Positions 1-13,457 of a stretch of 64,000 bases of DNA are shown one piece after another; the stretch's first letter is position 1; the number at the start of each line of letters is the position of its first letter. The stretch lies in NCBI GenBank assembly GCA_905182995.1, contig CAJJDP010000107.1, positions 1 to 64,000 of the forward strand, in the 5' to 3' direction. The position numbers and the translations under genes were made by a program. The stretch comes from Paramecium octaurelia. Lineage: Eukaryota; Ciliophora; Oligohymenophorea; Peniculida; Parameciidae. The notes under the pieces were generated by a model that was not told where the DNA came from, ran no database searches, and worked only from the letters and a program-made list of their open reading frames with translations.

Positions 1-1365
1 AATGGATCAGAATTTGATAATGTAGATATAAGTGGAATGAACTTGAATTAAGCTTAATTGTTCAATTGTAAATGGAAAAATATTAAAATACATGAGTTAA
101 ATAAATTAGATGGTCATGGAATTGTCAATTAGGTATGCTTTTCTCCAGATGGTAAGTCATTAGCTTCTTGTAATGATGATAATTTGATTATCTTGTGGGA
201 TGTTAAGACAGGAAAAATTAAGTCTAGAATCAAGGTAAAGAAAGAAGTAAAATCAGTATGCTTCTCACATAATACAAGTACATTAGCTTTCAGCAGTGGA
301 AGATTTGTATATTTATGGAATCTTAAAACAGGAAAATAAAAAGCCAAATTATATGGTCATTAAAATTTGGTTAATTCTATTTGTTACTCTCCTGATGGTA
401 ATACATTAGCATCATGTAGTTGGGATAAGTCTATCCGTTTATTTGATGTTACGACAGGATAATAAAAAGACAAATTAGATGGTCATTTTAATTAAGTAAG
501 AACAATTTGTTACTCTCCTGATGGAAATACATTAGCATCTGGTAGTGCAGATTGTTCTATCCGTTTATGGGATGCTAAGACAGGATAATATAAAGCCAAA
601 TTAGATGGTCATTCATCATATGTTTATTCAATTTGTTACTCTCCTGATGGTACTACATTAGCATCTGGTAGTTTGGATAACTCTATCCGTTTATGGGATG
701 TTAAGACAGGATAATAAAAAGCCAAATTAGATGGTCATTCTCATTATGTTATGTCTGTTTGTTACTCTCCTGATGGTACTACATTAGCATCTGGTAGTGA
801 AGATAAGTCTATCCGCTTATGGGATGTTAAGACAGGATAATAAAAAGCCAAATTAGATGGTCATTCATCATATGTTTATTCAATTTGTTACTCTCCTGAT
901 GGTACTACATTAGCATCTGGTAGTAGGGATAACTCTATCCGTTTATGGGATGTTTAGACAGGGTAATAAAAAGCCTAATTAGTTGGTCATTCAAATGCAG
1001 TTCTGTCAATTTGTTACTCTCTTGATGGAAATTCATTAGCTTCTGGTAGTGATGATAACTCTATCCGTCTTTGGAATGTAAAAACATCAAAAGAAATACT
1101 TCAATCAGATAGTAATTATAAAGATTTGCTTGCCCAGTTTAACATACCTCTTCAGAATAGCTCCTTATTGCCAAATGGTATTTTTATTAATTATTATTTA
1201 GTTAATCCTGATCGTACAATACTTAGAATATGCTAGAATCCTATTTTAGAAGCATCAGGAACACTTATCTTAAAAGGACAATTCGTGAATTATTAAGGGA
1301 TGGATTTAAAACCATTGTTTAAAACAAAAGGAAGTTGCTTTTTAGAAGACTTTAAGCAAAAGTGA
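1..1365 (+). CDS. WD40-repeat protein, 3' part
   Basis: Open in frame 1 from the window edge to TGA at 1363-1365, with TAA/TAG read as Gln. The first residues (SGMNLNQAQLFNCKW) resemble the pentapeptide-like linker common before WD40 domains in ciliate proteins. Eight or so WD blades of 42 residues follow, each with the core CYSPDGxTLASGSxDxSIRLWD and a GH at the start of the next blade. They are followed by a tail of about 90 residues without repeats. The propeller probably serves as a protein-docking scaffold; no catalytic domain is visible in this part. The 5' end lies outside the window. Blades are nearly identical at DNA level, pointing to recent internal duplication. Family assignment is secure; partner and function are unknown. 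Confidence 0.9.
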
Positions 1366-2568
1366 ATTTGATTATTCATTACAAATATTACAATTACAAT
1401 TTTAATAAAATTTGTTTTCTACTTTTTGATCTTCATTTCTTAAGATAGATAATGCAAGTGATTACATCATTTTAATTTAATATTTTAAATTTATAATCTA
1501 AATAGTACATTAAGCTTAATTTAATACTATTTATAAACAGGTTTAGTCGTAATATAGATTATTAATAGTTTAGTAAATTTAGATCTTTAGTTTAGAAAAA
1601 GGTAATGATACATTTAATAACAAAGATAAGAAGAAAGATACATTTTAATAATTAAAAAAAAAAAAAATTAAACTTACTAATAATCTTAAATGATAAAAAA
1701 GTTAAACATTGGGATTGAATGATTTTTCAAATTACTCTACTCTAACCTCGTTAATATTTTCGTAACCTGTTATTTATTATTTTCAATTGATATTAAAAGT
1801 ATTAGAGATTAATAAAGACTGAAAAGATATATTAATCATCAATAAATATTCTAACCCCTAATAGGATTTAGAGATCATAATTATATCCATCCCTAACAGT
1901 AATCTTAAATAAGTTCTATATGAATTACATCCAAAAAGAGCTACTTTCATTAATAATTTTGCATATAAGGAACAGTTATTAATTATTAAGATAATCCTTC
2001 CTCAAACTGATTTTTTTCACAAATTAATGAATATCTACACACCTATAATATCAGTCAAATAGAAATTACCATGTTAAAAAATTAACAAAATTGTTTTTCT
2101 CTATAACTTTGGGTTTAACTAAATTAGACAATAAATTTTTTGAATTAACTAAATTTATTTTATTATGTAAATGTAGATGTATTTTCTCTTAAAAAGTTTT
2201 GAAGTTACACCCTCATATACTAGTGAATTTAAAACCAAACTGGCAAGTTTCTTGTAAAAATTTGCTATAGAAGTAACCACTTTGTATTGATATTTTTGAA
2301 CAATTATGATTTAGAATAAATAGAATACATTAACTCATAAATTCTCAATAATTAAAGTCATATATTAGTGTTTTGAATTATTTGTGTTATTTTTATTCTC
2401 TATTCATTAAGATTCCATAGTATAATTTACATCAGCCTTAAATCTTTGTGATATTGAATTTCTACCAAACAATAATTTGCAAGATACCTTTTTTTTTGAT
2501 TTATAGTATAAAACTCAAAATAAAGTAATAGAAATTCAATATTATTTTTAAAAGAATATGAATTATAA
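1366..2568. other. gene-poor, AT-rich stretch
   Basis: No intact gene seen. A plus-strand segment at about 1886-2143 reads as protein-like sequence (for example YELHPKRATFINNFAYKEQ) ending in TGA, but it has no clear start or family. It may be debris of an older gene. Confidence 0.4.
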
Positions 2569-2935
2569 ATGATCTGTCTATCCTATCACAAGTGTTAGAG
2601 CTAAAGGAAATTGTGTGCTGAATGTATTGAGGAACATGGAGTGGATTTAAAATGCATGGTTTCAATAATAAAATTTTAAGATATGATGAGAAAGAAATTC
2701 GAAGACTCTAAGTTTAATGATTCATCTGAATTAGCAAAATAGAGGTTGAATTTTAAAACATTGCTTACATCAACTCAAAATAAGTTTAAAGTAATTTGGG
2801 ATGGAATTGAAGAATCAATAAAACAGATATATGATTTCCTAGAGAAGGAAGAAAAATTCTATGAATTTGATTAAAAACAATGATAATCCTCTAGAATTGT
2901 CAAATACTGATTTAGAAAAATTGGTGTCAATTATT
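2569..2935 (+). pseudogene. 5' fragment of zinc-finger/coiled-coil family gene
   Basis: From ATG 2569 the frame gives a short Cys/His-rich start (YHKC...LCAECIEEHG), resembling the B-box-like beginning of a large Paramecium WD40 family. A charged helical stretch follows (WDGIEESIKQIYDFLEKEEK). The frame then meets TGA near 2880, and the similarity resumes one base out of phase (NPLELSNTDLEKLVSII) until the unknown base at 2936, after which it is lost. The frameshift plus the abrupt loss at the gap suggest a decayed or mis-joined fragment. Family resemblance is from memory and not tested. Confidence 0.55.
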
Positions 2936-2936
2936 N
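2936..2936. other. single-N assembly gap
   Basis: One undetermined base. The coding similarity upstream does not continue beyond it, so sequences either side may not be truly adjacent. Confidence 0.8.
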
Positions 2937-3799
2937 TAACAGTATATTATAATTTAGATTAAAATATTAAATTTGCCACTATAGTGAAGAATGCTAAGAT
3001 GAACAAACATTAAAATTGTTTGTTCGAAAAATTGATTGAATTATTGATTTGACATCTATAAAAGTGAAGTTCGTTATATTCGAAAATTGGATACCAATAA
3101 TATAAGGCCTCCGAATAGAATAGAGTAGGGTGCACTGAACAAAAAATTTAATTAAATTCCTTAACTATTATTCAGAACAGCCTATTAATTGTTTATGTTT
3201 TCTTTTTTAATCATGGATTTGCCATGCTGCCATCAACATTACATTCGTTATTTATTAAGGAACTGATTTGTAGTATTTTTACGTCAAATTAGCAGCTTTT
3301 GTATTTTAACTTAAGTAGTGGGATATTTTTTATTTTGAAAGACAGTATGTTTAAGAGATGATAGCCAGAGAATCGATTTAATTTAATTTATTTAAAGATT
3401 AAAGATATAAGGTATTATGAATAGTATTGCATGAAAGAATACTAGATTTAATTCTTACCAACTTTCAAGAATATAAGGACATCTTGAGATGCTTCTGAAA
3501 GTTGGATATTAATTAAACAAAAACAATCAAAAAAACCAATTTTGTAATATTCCTTTAATTATAAACATAAGCACTTTGCTAGTATTGAAATTGAAATATG
3601 GACTAGAAAAAATATCAATAAGACATATTTAATATCTTTATTAAATTGAATCTTAGTAATAATGGATAAATTTAAATAGGATGATTATTATTATTTTAAT
3701 TTTGGATTGTTTTCTTAAATTTAAATTTAATTTAATTTAATGTTTATTCTATAAAGGGTCATATTTTAAAATTATTGAAATTATCTAAATTACAATTTG
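2937..3799. other. non-coding AT-rich stretch after gap
   Basis: Nothing recognisable apart from short inverted repeats (one annotated at 3458-3505). The 3' edge of the minus-strand NACHT-WD40 pseudogene lies near its right end. Confidence 0.35.
3458..3505. repeat. short inverted repeat / possible hairpin
   Basis: CCAACTTTCA at 3458-3467 is matched exactly by its reverse complement TGAAAGTTGG at 3496-3505, with 28 bases between. It lies in non-coding sequence; role unknown, possibly chance in AT-rich DNA. Confidence 0.4.
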
Positions 3800-6700
3800 C
3801 TTTGTAAAAGAGTTAGCCCTAAAGATTTAGTCTCATTTCTATGGTAATAAAATATGAAAATATGTACAACAAGGTCTAATTTATCGTAATATAAAATCAC
3901 AGTTTCAACTTATTGCACCTTTTTCACATAAATGCTTTTCAAAATTTTCATTATCTTATGTAAGAAACTTTGACCATTTGATGTTATAACAATCTGCTTA
4001 CATAATGGACTTTTCCCAAAAATCTTAATGCAAATCGGTTTTCCATATTTCACTGTAGTCATTTTTTCAATGTCATAGACCACTAATTACCCCCCAATAA
4101 ACAGTATTTTTCATCGATAGAAAATGTTAAACAATTAATTTCAGAAGAACACTTATTCAAAGTATTTCTTATATCTTTTATTTTTTTATCAATTAGACCT
4201 CGACCTCCATTTTTTATCTAATATTCAAAATTATCTGATAATTCATAAATAACTTATACATAGCTTGACATAACTTATCCCTTACAAACCTCCTAAAAAT
4301 TCTCGATTTAGAAATCATATATTTAATTATCTTATCCACCAACATTTATAATTTATAATGTATTATTATATAGAAATGCTTTAGGGGATATCTTCTATTT
4401 TAAATTTATCTTAATGCTACCTTAAAGGTTCCCGCATCTTAAGAAATGGTCTTCCCAATCCTAATAATATTTTCTCATCCATCATAAACTAGAGTATTGA
4501 TGAAATACTTGAGTTATTTTATGAATTGCCCTCTAGAACAATTATCTCCTCACAGAAGGTAAGGTTAAAAAAATCTTTAAATAAGACATCCATTAAACTG
4601 CTAATAACTAATTATTTTCTGCATAAGCAATTGTAAAATTAATTAAAAAACATCTTTTTATCTTCATATCTTGAATATGGACCTGATTCTGTAAGAGGAT
4701 ATAATTCTAAAGAAGAAAAGCATAAAATTTACATATTCACTACACCCTTGAATTTGTTTTTATGACCATAATATAAGAAAATCATCAGTTTTGTCGGATT
4801 GAACCTAAATTACACTCTAGCTAAAAAATTAAAGGCCTTCAATTAATAAGGGTTTTTCCATTAAAGCTTCTTATTCATTTAAATTTCAAAGACGATAAAA
4901 CTCGTCTGGAAGGATAGCAATAATTTTGAATTCCTTGAAAAAGTCATTAATAAGATTGTAAAATCATAGCTCTGTTCATCTTTAAAAATTGTTACTTAGT
5001 ATTGATAAATTATAATGGAAATTTTGTAAAGCAAAAGATTATTTATTATTTCAATTTTTAATTTAAAATAAGTATATATAAAATGATTAATCTGGAGAAA
5101 TGATAATTTTTCTAATTGTTATTTTTTGAGTCATTTATGTTCAGAAATTATCTAATTCAGTTACAAACCAAAGTGAAAATTGATGCGTGGAGAAAATAGG
5201 CGTTTAAATTGTCTCTCAATTATATATATTTTGTATTTAGTTTCCAAACATTAATTTGATTCTAATAATCCAAGGCAGCAAAATACACAAGACTCGGCTG
5301 AAAAGCTAATTTTAGACGAAAGATATTTTTCTCTTAACAGTATATCAATAAGCTTATACTCTTATAAATCCCATCTAATAATTTCTGAATTTGAGCAGGT
5401 AACTAGTTATTAACCCATCTAGAGATTTATAAAAACATTAAATTTATTTCAGAATGGCCATCCATTTCAAACCATTATTATTGAAGTGCTGTGATATTTC
5501 ATAACTTTATTTCTGTCGAGCTTGCTTGGGCTAGGGTACCATTATTAGAGATCGAAATAAAGGCTATTGAAGGAGTATTGCTTTAAAACATCGATAAAAT
5601 TTTACATGTCTTTGTATCCCACAATTTAATTATAACATTCGAGTAGTTTCATCCGTCAGGGGTGAATGATGTTATTATACATATAGGACCATTATTCTTG
5701 CTATCTTCAAAACTTTGAAGTGCTTTATTCGCTGAATATCGTATAACAGTAGTTTGACTTCCTGATCATTTTTTTAAATAACTATTGCTAATGTTTCTTA
5801 CTTATTTAGAGAAATAGACTTTATTTTATTCAGCTATAGATTATCATGGATTTTTTAAATAACTAATTTTTTATTTTGGTTAATGAAAAAAGAAAGCTTA
5901 ATAGTGTCTTCATCTCTTGAGAAAAGATATTTATCATCAGCAGAACAAAGCAATTTATTTTATAATTCAAGATATCGAGAGAGAACAGTATTTCAACTTT
6001 TTCTTGATTCCTTACATTCCAAAAATTTATCTTCTTGCCCTTGTTTGCCACAGCCAATATTTATTCATCCGGCGAAAAATTTAATGATTGAGCTTAATTT
6101 TTGAAGCACTATACACTATGATCGATCCAAAAAATTGTCCATATAAAATAGCATTACTTCATTTTCCCCCCCTCCCAGCTCATAGTTTAGAACTTGAAGA
6201 GATTGCAGTGCATTCAATTTTAAATTTCAATGTTATATTATTCTAAGGCTAGATTTAATTTTTCCAGAATTCAATTCTCCAAATATCAATCTTAAGGGAT
6301 TATGTGAGTGCTGCAATATATTTTCCGTCCTAAGACAACATTATTCTTTTTAAAATCATACTTAATAAGAGATAAATAGTTTTCCAAAATCAAATCTGAG
6401 CAGTTCAAAATTTGAATGGACGAGTCTGTCAAACATGCCAAAAGAATTGATTGTTCTGAAAATGATGCTGAAATCACTTTTTAATTATTTGAAAATGAAA
6501 AGGTTTTTATTTCTATTTCTCCAGTAACCTACCAAATTTTAATCGTTCCGTCACTACTTCAGAAATTAAATTTCTTCTATCTTTTGTGAATTTTAGGCTT
6601 GATATTGTTTCTTTATGTCCAATTAATGTTGGTTTCTCTTTACAAATCAAATTTATCAATACAGAATTTGTAATTTTAGCACAGTTAAAATTGCAAGAAT

Positions 6701-9700
6701 CAATTGAAGTATTATTAAATTTAGATTAATCTAAGTTACTTTAACAGAAATTTAAACCATAAATTTGTTATCAGACAAACAAATGTGTCATTTAAATTTT
6801 CTCTTAGAGAGCTTAATAAAAAGATAGTGTTAGAGGCCGAGCGTGTTTACCGACATTATTTTTTAGATTGTTAAACAATTAATATTAATTTCTGCTTCAC
6901 ATCCAAAATTTACTTCAATTTTGGCTTTAATAATACTATTGCACCTTAAAAATGCTCAGGTGAAATATTAAATTGATCCGAATTCAATCTGCTGTTAGTT
7001 AATAACTCGAAATAATTATCTTAAAACACTTTTTTAAATAAACTCAAAATATATTTAGCAACAAAAAACTCATGAATTGATTTATGGCTAAAGGTTTATA
7101 TGCTACCTTTTGCTCTCTGCAGTATCATTTCTTTAGAAACCCATAATATTCTGAATTAGTTGAATTCTCATCAAAGTATTAATCTTCCCAAAAATATTAA
7201 TTGGTCCCTTTTTATAATGCTTGTGTAAGTTACAACAGACCTTTTTATTGGTAATTAACTTAGGCAAGTTAATAAGTAGTCATGTCTTGAGCCAAATAAA
7301 GTGAAAAATTACTGTTATTATAAAATTTGCATCACTTGAAACAGTAAAGATTTTTTTAAATAATTTCATCTTTCTAATCCTTCCATTAATTAAAGAAATT
7401 TTTCTAATAACCTTTGATTCAATAGGTTTTTTGTTTCAACAGACTTCTAACTTAATTAAGCCTAATCTGATTATAAATCTGAAAACTATATAACTTTTGG
7501 TTAATTTTGATATTGTCCTATTAATTAATTCTGCTTTTGAGCTTCATATGTTAGTTATGGGTATTTTTATTTGAGAGTATCTCTCAAAAAATTTGTTTCT
7601 GAAAATGTGGGTGACATTTTGATAACACATAAACAATTATTTCCATCATAAAAGGAGTGCCCATTAAATGATTAATATTCACATTGTTAATGACTGAAGA
7701 AATTTTTATGAGCTCCCGTTTCTTAGTTTGGAACTTCTAAATTATTTTTTCAACATCTGATGGCTAGAATAACATGTATTGATCATATTTTGAATTCGTG
7801 ATTGTATTAATGCAATCTTCTAAAATTGTCCAAATTAATTTAAACTCCTTTAGGGAGAAATTTTGACCTTTTATTTATTTAAGAAATTTGTAATACTTTC
7901 TGACTTCACAATATTATTTTAAATATTCAGAACTTTATTCATAATTAAATGGCAATTACTCCACTACTTTAAATGATTCAAGATTTTTACCTTAAACCAA
8001 GTTTAATATCCTATATGTTAAACTTCTATTGTTGTAATAATAATTTTAACATTTTTTCCAGGTATTTGAAAATTTAAATCAGTTGCAATCTATTAGTTTG
8101 GTATAAATTAGACTAAATGCATTCAATCTTCATTTCATCATAATTTTTAAGTATAAAAATTATATTTAGATAACAATAGGTAACAGCTTATTTAAATTCT
8201 CGAATTTAAATTTTACCAAAGTTATAATTTTGAGACTTTTATTCAATTATATTATGCTTTGGATTCTTTAAGGATGGAAGTGAGACAAAAATAGGAAGCC
8301 ATGATGGGGAAGTTGATTCATTTATCCATAAAAATTCCTCTATGTTTCGAGATGCCCTACTCTTACCCGAGCTTGCTTTGCCTTTCAATAAGATTACATC
8401 TTTAGATTTTTCTCTTTCACTCCACACGAACTCATTAACTTCTCCCTCATAATTATTGTATTATTTTGAGATTAGATGTGATTTGAAATCACCAAAGTGA
8501 TTTTCCTCTTTTTCCCTGTTAAAGGATTATACTATTAAGTAAAAATTAAATGTGAACTTAATCCAATTTTCAGCTTCCTATTTCTATTATAAAACTTTAT
8601 CTTTTCTTATCTATAATAATTCTGTATAGCTTTTACCACATAATCTCCTTAAATCATCTTCAATACCTTTCATATTTTGTATCACTTAATCAATTAAACA
8701 TTTTGATCTTTGCTGATTTCTCTCAAGTAAATGAGGCTATATCCATTTCTATGACATTTCTGTTATATTATCAATATATGATTCATAATCTTCATATGCC
8801 TATTACAATTAATTTTTTAAAAGTGTTTTATTATCTCCAATTAAAACTTAGGATTCTAATTATTCTAATTTCTTAGGTTTGTTCTGCATATCTAATTTTA
8901 ATTTATTTGAAAAATTTGCTAGATCTTTAGAATATAACTCTTTTTGCATTTCTATTATCTCTTTATTTTTTAATATATTTCTTACACTTGCATGTCCTTC
9001 GATCCTCGATATTTATTCAAAATCCTTAAATGGCAGACTCTTATACTATAGATTGCATTTTAATTAAATTAAATACTGCTGCTTTGTAGGAGGAGTCTGA
9101 AAAAATATCTAAGAGTTTATTTCCTTCAATTATCTTTATCCAATTCTTCTAAAAAGTATGAATAAGCCTTATCAGTAATAATTTCTTAATTTTATGCAAG
9201 ATCCTATTATTAGAATAGCTCGGCGTTTTAAGAAACTACTTGTAATGTATTTATTGATGCAAGGTTTTGGTCATCTGGCAATTAACCTAAAAATGTATCA
9301 TTAAAAACAGTTTATTTTGATTCAAAAATTTTCTTTAAAAAATTTGTTAATACTATGTTCATATCCGATAATATTTCTAAAAAATTTTTATTAAATGTGT
9401 GTCCGATTATCTCAGTTATTGCTTACTTATATTAAACTGTTTATTAAAAAATTCAACTTCTTTTATTTAATAACCATTTAAATTTTGATTAAACCTTATA
9501 TTAGTTCATAAATTTGTTAGGTTTATTCTTCATTCTGAAACAAATTTTGAGAACTCATAAAATCAAATATACTTTTATTGTCTTATAACAATAATTCATT
9601 TATTTTACTCATTATTTTAATTTGGGATTGTTGTAATTATTATTCTTAATCCAATGACTCTATTTACCTATCAAAAAGTTGAAGTATATCGATAAAAAAT

Positions 9701-11755
9701 TATTCTAATTATTCCGTTTTAATTCTAATATCTATAGTTTGTTTACAATTCTTAAAACACAATAATTTATATTTGTTTTTAGTCATCAGGATAACAATCT
9801 TATTGTATTGCTAAAATAACTTCATTCATTGATAGTATAATTTCTTACAAATTAGCTGAAAATTTATCCATTTTCTCTCTAATTGTTTAGTAAATTCTAT
9901 AAAAGGAACTTTTTCTCAGAAATTAGATTTTCCAAAAATAGTTTAAAATTAATTTAATTCTAAGTTTGATTTAACTATTTACCAGAATCTTTTGTAAGAA
10001 TTTATGCTCTTTAAATAAATGAAGCAATCTTATTTTATTAAAGTTTAAAAAAAACCTAAAACACCTTTAAAATCATTTTAATTCAATGACATCACATTCG
10101 ATTAAGTCCAAGATCTAGTTGATCATCTTTTTGTTGATCAATAAATTTAATATAGAGTTCAAAAAGTTATTCTGCAATTTTCTAAATCATATTCAAACTT
10201 TAAATTTTAATAATGGTCTAAAATTGCCCTTTTAAAGATGTACTTTGGTTAAATAAGTTCTTGACAACTTTTGAAACACAAATTTTAGAAAAATATTTCT
10301 TTATAGATTGCTATTCCTTTGTGTATTTTTTCAAAAACTATATCAAGGTTTAGAACTGTTTCATTAAATTATTTTTAATCAAAGTCAGTTTTTTAACAGT
10401 TTTTGTTTTATATTTCAATGTCATTGCCTTCATATTATGCTTCTACTTTATATTCAGACAATTTATGGATTAATTAATAAAAAATTAAGGGAATTTATCA
10501 ACATTAAATTAATACCCTTCTGAGGATAATTTTTCTAATTGAGTAATTTTCTCCAATATAATTGATGGTGATTTTAATGAATTTTCTTTCAAACATTATT
10601 TATTTTATTATAAAATGGTTGATAGCAATGCTTTCTCTTCTTGGTTTATTCTGAAGATGTTTTAAGAAACCGTTTAGAATTGAGGTCGATCCTAGAGAGA
10701 CTCGCTAATTAGTAATTTAATTTAAAATTCCTCGCAATCTGTTAGCTATTTTTTTAATTGTAAATTCAAATTAAAAGCAGGAAATAATTCAAATTTTCTT
10801 ATATATATTTAATAAATACTATTTAAATTACTTCAAATAAATTTAAATTTTGCCAGAGGATTTGTAATAAGGGAGTTAAATTATTTAATTAGTAGTTATT
10901 AATTGATTCAAAATTGCGTATATTGTTGACTGTTTTGGTTTTAGTTCTTCTTTCTTGATTATTGGTCTATACGACATTAAATCAGTTATAAATTTAATTC
11001 AACAAGAATGTATCATCCAATCTTAAGATGATCTGTGTATATTAATTATAACCTTGCAGTAATGGGTTAATAGTCTTTTGAACAGAACATCCTAGTTCCA
11101 ATTAATTGATAATTAACCATTCTAGATTCTTAAAAAAATAGTATAATTCATATTTTTGTAATAGATGCTTAATTTATTTATCAAAGAAACTGAGAAGTAA
11201 ATATTTTTCAGTGTCCATTAGGGAATCGATTAATTCGCTGATAGGTTGTAATTCAGAGATTGAACTTGCAGCACCACATAGTACTGAAATTATTAATTCT
11301 TTATCTTATTCTGAATTAGTTCTACAATGAGTTAAACATATTTTAAAAGCTGTAATTTGGGATTCAATTTCTGTAATAATTTCAAATAAATTTTTTTTGA
11401 AATTTTCTTATATATATCTCTCTTCATTTGTTAATTAATATGAAAAAATTACTCTAAAGAGATCGTTACAAATTTCAAGCAGTTAATGGAAAAAAATTCC
11501 TGATAATTTAATGTATATTATCAGAGATTTTAACAATATCTCGACACTTTTCTCAACGAGATGATAATAATTTAAATTTATTAGATCACCATTACATATT
11601 ATCTAAAAATATTCCTTATTGTTGTAAAACCACTAAAATGCAGAGAGTATTTCATTCTGATGGAGTTTATCTTAAAAAGTGAAAGATTTTTCTGAGATTG
11701 TTGTTGTGTATTCTTTGCGGTGAAATTGATTGGGAGTAAATTTTTTAGTTTTCAT
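3800..11755 (-). pseudogene. NACHT-WD40 family pseudogene
   Basis: Read on the minus strand from ATG 11755 (MKTKKFTPNQFHRKEY). The order is a long helical N-terminal region (about 11755-8430), a P-loop (LLKGKASSGKSRASR, near 8390), NACHT-like features (IPGKNVKIIITT; HLMGTPFMMEI near 7670), then WD40-like blades to about 3800 (for example ASSTEIKLW, SIDEKYCLLGGN). The reading frame changes repeatedly. TGA interrupts at 10982-10984. A shift lies near 8105 and another near 8000 between QTWF and GKNLESFKVVEQLPF. At 5499-5501 a TGA replaces the Trp of a WD motif. No intron I could place repairs these. Such NTPase-propeller proteins are abundant in ciliates; this copy looks dead. The 3' limit is approximate. 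Confidence 0.75.
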
Positions 11756-12153
11756 ATCTCAACTTTTAGAATCTTTGCATTTCCACATCCACCTCCTCTA
11801 AACACGTATGATTTTCAGACATCATCATTAAGCTTAAACTGTTATGAATTAGTAATTATGCATTCACTATATATTTATCGTTCTTTTTTTTATTAGTTCT
11901 TATTAAGCTTAATGGATTAAACATTTATAATTGAAAAAATATAATCCAAATTTATGTTAACCCATTACTTTTGAAACCAAAAATTGGAATAAATACTTTT
12001 ATTATATTTGAAATTTAAAATAAACTATAGTACTTGAATAAAAAATCTTTCCAGGGATAATTAATTGAAAAATTTTGATATTTACAAACAGATTGGGTTT
12101 AATGTATTATAGTATTCATATTTAACCATCCCAAATTGTTTTTAAAAGATGTA

Positions 12154-13456
12154 TAAAATTCTAATATCAGCAAGTTTTTAAAGGTATTTATAACTCACTA
12201 ATACAGAATCATTACTAATATGCATTTATGCATGACAACTTTAAAATTATTTTTATAAAATTGATGTATAAATATTTTCAACCTCAAATTATTTACAATT
12301 TACCAATAAAAATTCTTCATTGGGTAGAAAGCTATTAAAATGGAAATAGAATCATGTTTATAAATAATTAAGCAAACTGACTGGGTCCGTTATCATTAAA
12401 TAGCACCTATAAATAGAGTTTATACAGAAATAGTTTAATAAAGAAGTAGGAAATAAATCTTTAAATACAAAATTAAAAATATTATTATAAAGAATGTTAT
12501 TCAATTTTATAAGTTTGATTTAAAGCATCTCACTTTTGCAGAAAGCAGATTTATAATATTATGATGATTAAAATTTTCATTCTCGTAACAATTTAAACAA
12601 TTAAAGAAACTATTTTAGTTATTTTCTTCTTTGAAAAACTCCGTTTAAAAATATTATTATGAATAATGGATTAGATCTTATATTAATTATTTCAATCAAA
12701 TATAAACTAAGCGTAAATCTGTCAACATAAAAATAAAATTTGAAAATTCATATTTTATCCTAAATTAATCTATATTTATCTTAAATATTAAGCGAACTGG
12801 CGTAAATGTTCTACACTTCTACACTATTATGAAGATAATTTATTTAACACGATTGCTAGTAGTTCTCTCTGCTGATATCAATTCAAATAAAATTAAAATA
12901 GAATATCTGATGTAAAATTAATCTAAAAGACATAAAATGACTTATTGAATAGCATTTTTTTTGTCATGTGAATGTGATTTTATTTAAATCAAAAAATACA
13001 TTTGGTTTAATTTATTAATAACATTAGTAAATAAATTATAAATTTATTTTTTAGTATATTAGATTACCTAGGAACAATATGAAGAACAGAAATAGCTGGC
13101 GATAATAAATGGTCAAAATGATTAATCAAAATGTAATCTGAAAATTGAAAGCACTAATTTTTAAATTAGCTTATAGGAAAGGAAACTGAAATCAATAACG
13201 TTAAATAATTAAGTTTAGCAAATTTTAACACACTTTAAGGATATATAAACTATTTTTTAAATATATAACTAAAAAATTTTATACTGAAATTAATTATAGA
13301 TGTAAAATTCCATTGTTAAATGATGATATAGAAATTAAATAAAATGAATAACAACATTATTATTGCTTTATTTCAAAACAATATTTATTTTATTGAATTA
13401 TAATTTTCATATTTTATAATATTATGAATTAAATTTAATCGTATAAAGGTAACTTA
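12154..13456 (+). repeat. first copy of exact 1303-bp duplication
   Basis: Identical, as far as I can read, to 13458-14760 (constant offset 1304). It ends exactly at the single N at 13457. Its last bases contain the Rab start codon (13424) and first exon, cut inside intron 1. This is the signature of two contig ends that overlap but were not merged. Confidence 0.9.
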
Positions 13457-13457
13457 N
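13457..13457. other. single-N assembly gap
   Basis: One undetermined base exactly between the two copies of the 1303-bp segment. Confidence 0.9.

Noticed and set aside
8230-8250. Stop right after the P-loop segment of the NACHT pseudogene
   Set aside because: It is TAA, read as Gln; the real lesions are further along (near 8105, 8000 and elsewhere).
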